From Bacteroidales bacterium (GTDB lineage: Bacteria > Bacteroidota > Bacteroidia > Bacteroidales > UBA932), in contig JAKSJO010000001.1 of the NCBI GenBank assembly GCA_024398125.1, positions 62,001-126,000 of the forward strand: a stretch of 64,000 nucleotides of DNA, given 5' to 3'. Below, one piece after another: positions 61,825 through 64,000 of the stretch. A model generated the notes under the pieces. It made no database searches. It saw only the letters and a list, made by a program, of their open reading frames with translations, and was not told the origin of the DNA. The position numbers and the translations under genes were made by a program. Numbering within the stretch: the first letter of the stretch is position 1; the number at the start of each line of letters is the position of its first letter.

Positions 61825-63336
61825 CTATTTTTCTGAGTTATACTTTCCTTCGGCACGATTGAGCTTCGTGTCGGTCATCAGCAGTTCTATGCCTGCGTCT
61901 ATGCATTCATTGTGAGCCTGGAGCCATGCGGTCTGGGCGGCCAAGGCTGTGCTGGATTCAATGATACCTTCTTCGAAGCCCAGTGTCGCTGCCCGCAGAT
62001 TCTCTTCTGCGCTGTCCAGATTGCTCTTCGCCATTTCCAGACGCTTGCCTGCCTCGTCCATCTGCGAATGAAGCTGAGAAATCTCCAGATTGACCAGTTT
62101 CACGCTGTCATCGAACTTGGACTTGTAGAGCTGGGCCTCGAGCTTCGCCTTCTGGGTCTTCCTGACTCCTTCGAGACCGTGGAAAAGCGGAACCTTGAGC
62201 GATACTCCTGCCATGAAGAAACCGTTCATGTCTGTGCTGAAACCATTTGTCATGCTTGGGCTTGTAAGGAAGTAGTTGCCGGTCAGTGCAAGTTGCGGCA
62301 GGAAGTCAGCCCTGGCGACAGTCACCTTCTTTTCATATATCTGTGTTGCGAGATCGAGGCTGCGGAGCTCCGGACGTAAAGTCATGACAGTGGTCATATC
62401 CTCGGCCGGTCTCGCTGATGGTACATCAATCTGCTCACATCCTTCGTCGGCGAGCATGATCTCAGAGTCAAGTGGAAGGCCGATCATCTTGCACAGGAGC
62501 ATCTTCGCTAGGCTGAGCCCATTGGTTGCCTTTGTGAGCATCATTTCGGCTTCGTTTGCCTTGACTTTGATTGTGAGGGCATCGGACTGGGTCGCGACAC
62601 CTTCTTCTACGGATACCTCGACATCATGCTGCATTGTGCTGAGCAGGTTGGCGTAGTCCCTGGCCAGTTCCTTCTTTGCCGCGATAGATACAATCTGCCA
62701 GTATGCCTGGTCGATATCCACGATTGCCTGGGCGTATTCTGTGTCATATTTACTCTTCGCGAGCTCTTCTGCGAGTGCGGCAATTCTGTTCGATGCGATT
62801 ATCTTGCCTCCGACAAAGAGCGGCTGCTGGACTGAGATGCCCGCCATGAGGATGTTGTGTGTGTCAGGGTGCAGAAGCTCGTCGATCTGGCTGCCAAGTC
62901 CATTGATCGTCTGGGAAACGTCCGTGGTTGACAGTGCTCCGAGGACCGTCTGCCACATCGGACTCTGCATGTATTCCATGGCAAGAGCCGGATTGGACAT
63001 GATTGTCTGGGTCAGTGTCTCGACCTTTGAGGCTAAAGACGACTGAACCATCGATCCGGAATTCTGGAGCATGGCAGACATGTCATCGCTTATGAGTGCG
63101 ATGTCCATTGTATTGTACAGGTATGTTCCGGACGCGGAAATCTTCGGGAAGTAGTTGGATCTGGCGATGGCTTTGTCGGCATGAGCCATGTCGATGTTGA
63201 TCCGCGCCTGTTCGAGGTTGCTGTTGTTGGATATCGCCATCCTTCGGCAGTCCTCGAGAGAAAGTCTCTCCTGTCCCTGAAGGCTGGCTGTCAGTGTCAG
63301 GGATAGAATGACAAGTGAGGTTTTTAACAGTTTCAT
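61825..63336 (-). CDS. TolC-family outer-membrane efflux channel
   Basis: 503 residues from the ATG at 63336 (MKLLKTSLVILSLTLTASLQGQ, a good signal peptide); an upstream start at 63426 would add 30 unsuited residues. The mature chain shows the TolC repeat pattern twice: LSLEDCRRMAISNNSNLEQARINID at the N-terminus and LRPELRSLDLATQIYEKKVTVARADFLPQLAL after residue 300. Long helices end in the typical ENLRAATLGFEEGIIESSTALAAQTAWLQA segment. First gene of the efflux operon, divergent from the AraC-type regulator. No consensus -7 box was found in front of it, so it may rely on that regulator. Confidence 0.93.
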   Translation of the reverse strand: MKLLKTSLVILSLTLTASLQGQERLSLEDCRRMAISNNSNLEQARINIDMAHADKAIARSNYFPKISASGTYLYNTMDIALISDDMSAMLQNSGSMVQSSLASKVETLTQTIMSNPALAMEYMQSPMWQTVLGALSTTDVSQTINGLGSQIDELLHPDTHNILMAGISVQQPLFVGGKIIASNRIAALAEELAKSKYDTEYAQAIVDIDQAYWQIVSIAAKKELARDYANLLSTMQHDVEVSVEEGVATQSDALTIKVKANEAEMMLTKATNGLSLAKMLLCKMIGLPLDSEIMLADEGCEQIDVPSARPAEDMTTVMTLRPELRSLDLATQIYEKKVTVARADFLPQLALTGNYFLTSPSMTNGFSTDMNGFFMAGVSLKVPLFHGLEGVRKTQKAKLEAQLYKSKFDDSVKLVNLEISQLHSQMDEAGKRLEMAKSNLDSAEENLRAATLGFEEGIIESSTALAAQTAWLQAHNECIDAGIELLMTDTKLNRAEGKYNSEK

Positions 63337-63401
63337 ATAGTTGCAATAAATATCGTGTGACATTATTGCAAATAAGAGTCCTGAAAATGTGTAATATGTA
63401 C

Positions 63402-63409
63402 TATATTTG
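63402..63409 (+). promoter_or_regulatory. Bacteroidota -7 promoter box for the AraC-type regulator
   Basis: TATATTTG is a perfect TAnnTTTG match. It gives a leader of roughly 150 bases before the ATG at 63569, long for this phylum. Confidence 0.5.
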
Positions 63410-63417
63410 CCTTGATT

Positions 63418-63524
63418 ATTATCCAAAATGCTTCTTAGAGGTTATCTGGATAATACGAAATAGAGCCGGGATAGAACATTCCCGGTGATGGATTCTGTTG
63501 GAGATGTCAGCCAGTAACTGACAT
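63418..63524 (+). promoter_or_regulatory. Hairpin-rich leader upstream of the AraC-type regulator
   Basis: Three inverted repeats in a row: 8-base arms 63418-63425/63447-63454 (spacing 21); 6-base arms 63466-63471/63480-63485 (loop 8, CCGGGA/TCCCGG); and 7-base arms 63504-63510/63518-63524 (loop 7, ATGTCAG/CTGACAT). They lie after the predicted transcript start and could be RNA hairpins or DNA operator sites shared with the divergent efflux operon. No known riboswitch was recognised, and no T tract follows them, so they are not terminators of standard form. Confidence 0.4.
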
Positions 63525-63568
63525 TGCCGACATGACAGGCCCCCAAACGTAAAAATGTCACATTTGCC

Positions 63569-64000
63569 ATGGCTGAAAAACACGACTTCAGTATACCTGA
63601 TTTGCTGAGACAGTTGCCTCAGACATCATACAGGACCCTGGGCGATGATTTCTTCATTGCAGAGCTCGGATATGATGAGTCTCTTGAATTCATGAAATAC
63701 CCGGTCCGCTTCAATGGATTCATGGTCTTCTACTGTCTCGAGGGAAGCTTCACACTTGACATAAACCTGAATTCCTATGAGGTGTCCGAAGGCTCGCTGA
63801 TAGTATATACCCCTGGAAATATCGCAAGGGTTGCCGAGATGGACAGAAGTGAGCTGTCTAAACTTCGTTTCGTGCTGGTAGCGTCGACTGAAGCTTTCAT
63901 GACCGGAATCCGGATGGATTTCAATCAGCTCTATGAGGACAGTCTTCTGGCCTTGGAGAACCACTGCATAAGGCTTAGTGAGTCCGAGAAACTCTTGATG
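63569..64000 (+). CDS. AraC-family transcriptional regulator, N-terminal part (runs off right edge)
   Basis: Open from the ATG at 63569 to the window end, 144 residues without a stop. The visible part is the cupin-like sensor domain of Bacteroidota AraC regulators: FMVFYCLEGSFTLDINLNSYEV, EGSLIVYTPGNIARVAEMD. The helix-turn-helix domain would follow outside the window and is not seen. Divergent from tolC with a 232-base shared gap, so it probably controls the efflux operon in response to a small molecule. The assignment rests on the sensor pattern and the layout only. Confidence 0.75.
   Translation, partial: MAEKHDFSIPDLLRQLPQTSYRTLGDDFFIAELGYDESLEFMKYPVRFNGFMVFYCLEGSFTLDINLNSYEVSEGSLIVYTPGNIARVAEMDRSELSKLRFVLVASTEAFMTGIRMDFNQLYEDSLLALENHCIRLSESEKLLM

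Noticed and set aside
1..64000. CRISPR array, tRNA or rRNA genes, insertion sequences
   Set aside because: No regularly spaced repeats, cloverleaf-like CCA-ending segments, rRNA core motifs or transposase-like frames were noticed. All gaps between genes are under 250 bases and are accounted for by promoters, terminators or leaders.

Overview
The window comes from a member of the Bacteroidales (Bacteroidota). The evidence is as follows: several genes are preceded by the Bacteroidota -7 box TAnnTTTG; many exported proteins are lipoproteins of fimbrillin (FimA/Mfa1-like) type accompanied by DUF3575 and DUF5119 proteins; there is a sphingolipid serine palmitoyltransferase; there is a GH84 hexosaminidase of the gut-Bacteroides type; and trigger factor and the THUMP-like methyltransferase are of the forms found in this phylum. 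The genus cannot be fixed from the sequence alone. No rRNA, tRNA, CRISPR array, transposase, integrase or phage gene was seen.

Positions 1-25200 are mostly housekeeping. The order is: the end of an outer-membrane barrel gene, a THUMP-like methyltransferase, phosphoglucomutase, endonuclease III with a coupled FtsE-type ATPase, and a 1002-residue TPR protein paired with an outer-membrane barrel. Then come gyrB, serine palmitoyltransferase, an SDR (probable 3-ketosphinganine reductase), the PgpH-type HD phosphodiesterase, trigger factor and clpX. A reverse-strand operon follows: two family 2 glycosyltransferases, a YgjP-type metallopeptidase and a two-gene ABC exporter. Next, on the + strand, is a GH84 beta-N-acetylglucosaminidase.

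Positions 27212-56758 are the outstanding region. Fifteen reverse-strand genes, with no gap above 21 bases and several 1-4 base overlaps, look like one operon of about 29.5 kb. The promoter-proximal genes encode an OmpA-like/barrel DUF3575 protein and a DUF5119 lipoprotein (probable base and anchor). They are followed by 13 different fimbrillin-like lipoproteins in three groups: three single-domain proteins (403-490 aa), four tandem double-domain proteins (762-848 aa), and a distal group of six that includes large proteins with fimbrillin heads plus GLUG or beta-helix-like C-terminal halves (candidate tips or adhesins). All 13 carry a T-[KR]-[ASV] motif at residues 45-63, the place where type V pilins are proteolytically matured. 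This would be an unusually large, multi-subunit type V pilus locus.

Positions 56759-64000 hold the divergent control region of the pilus operon and a two-gene operon for an exported lipoprotein nicotinamidase homologue and a lipoprotein metallo-beta-lactamase-fold hydrolase. After a bidirectional terminator comes a reverse-strand efflux operon (TolC, HlyD, two ABC-2 permeases). It is divergent from an AraC-family regulator gene that runs off the right edge and has a hairpin-rich leader. No stretch longer than 300 bases lacks a gene; the longest non-coding gaps are 56759-56967 and 63337-63568.
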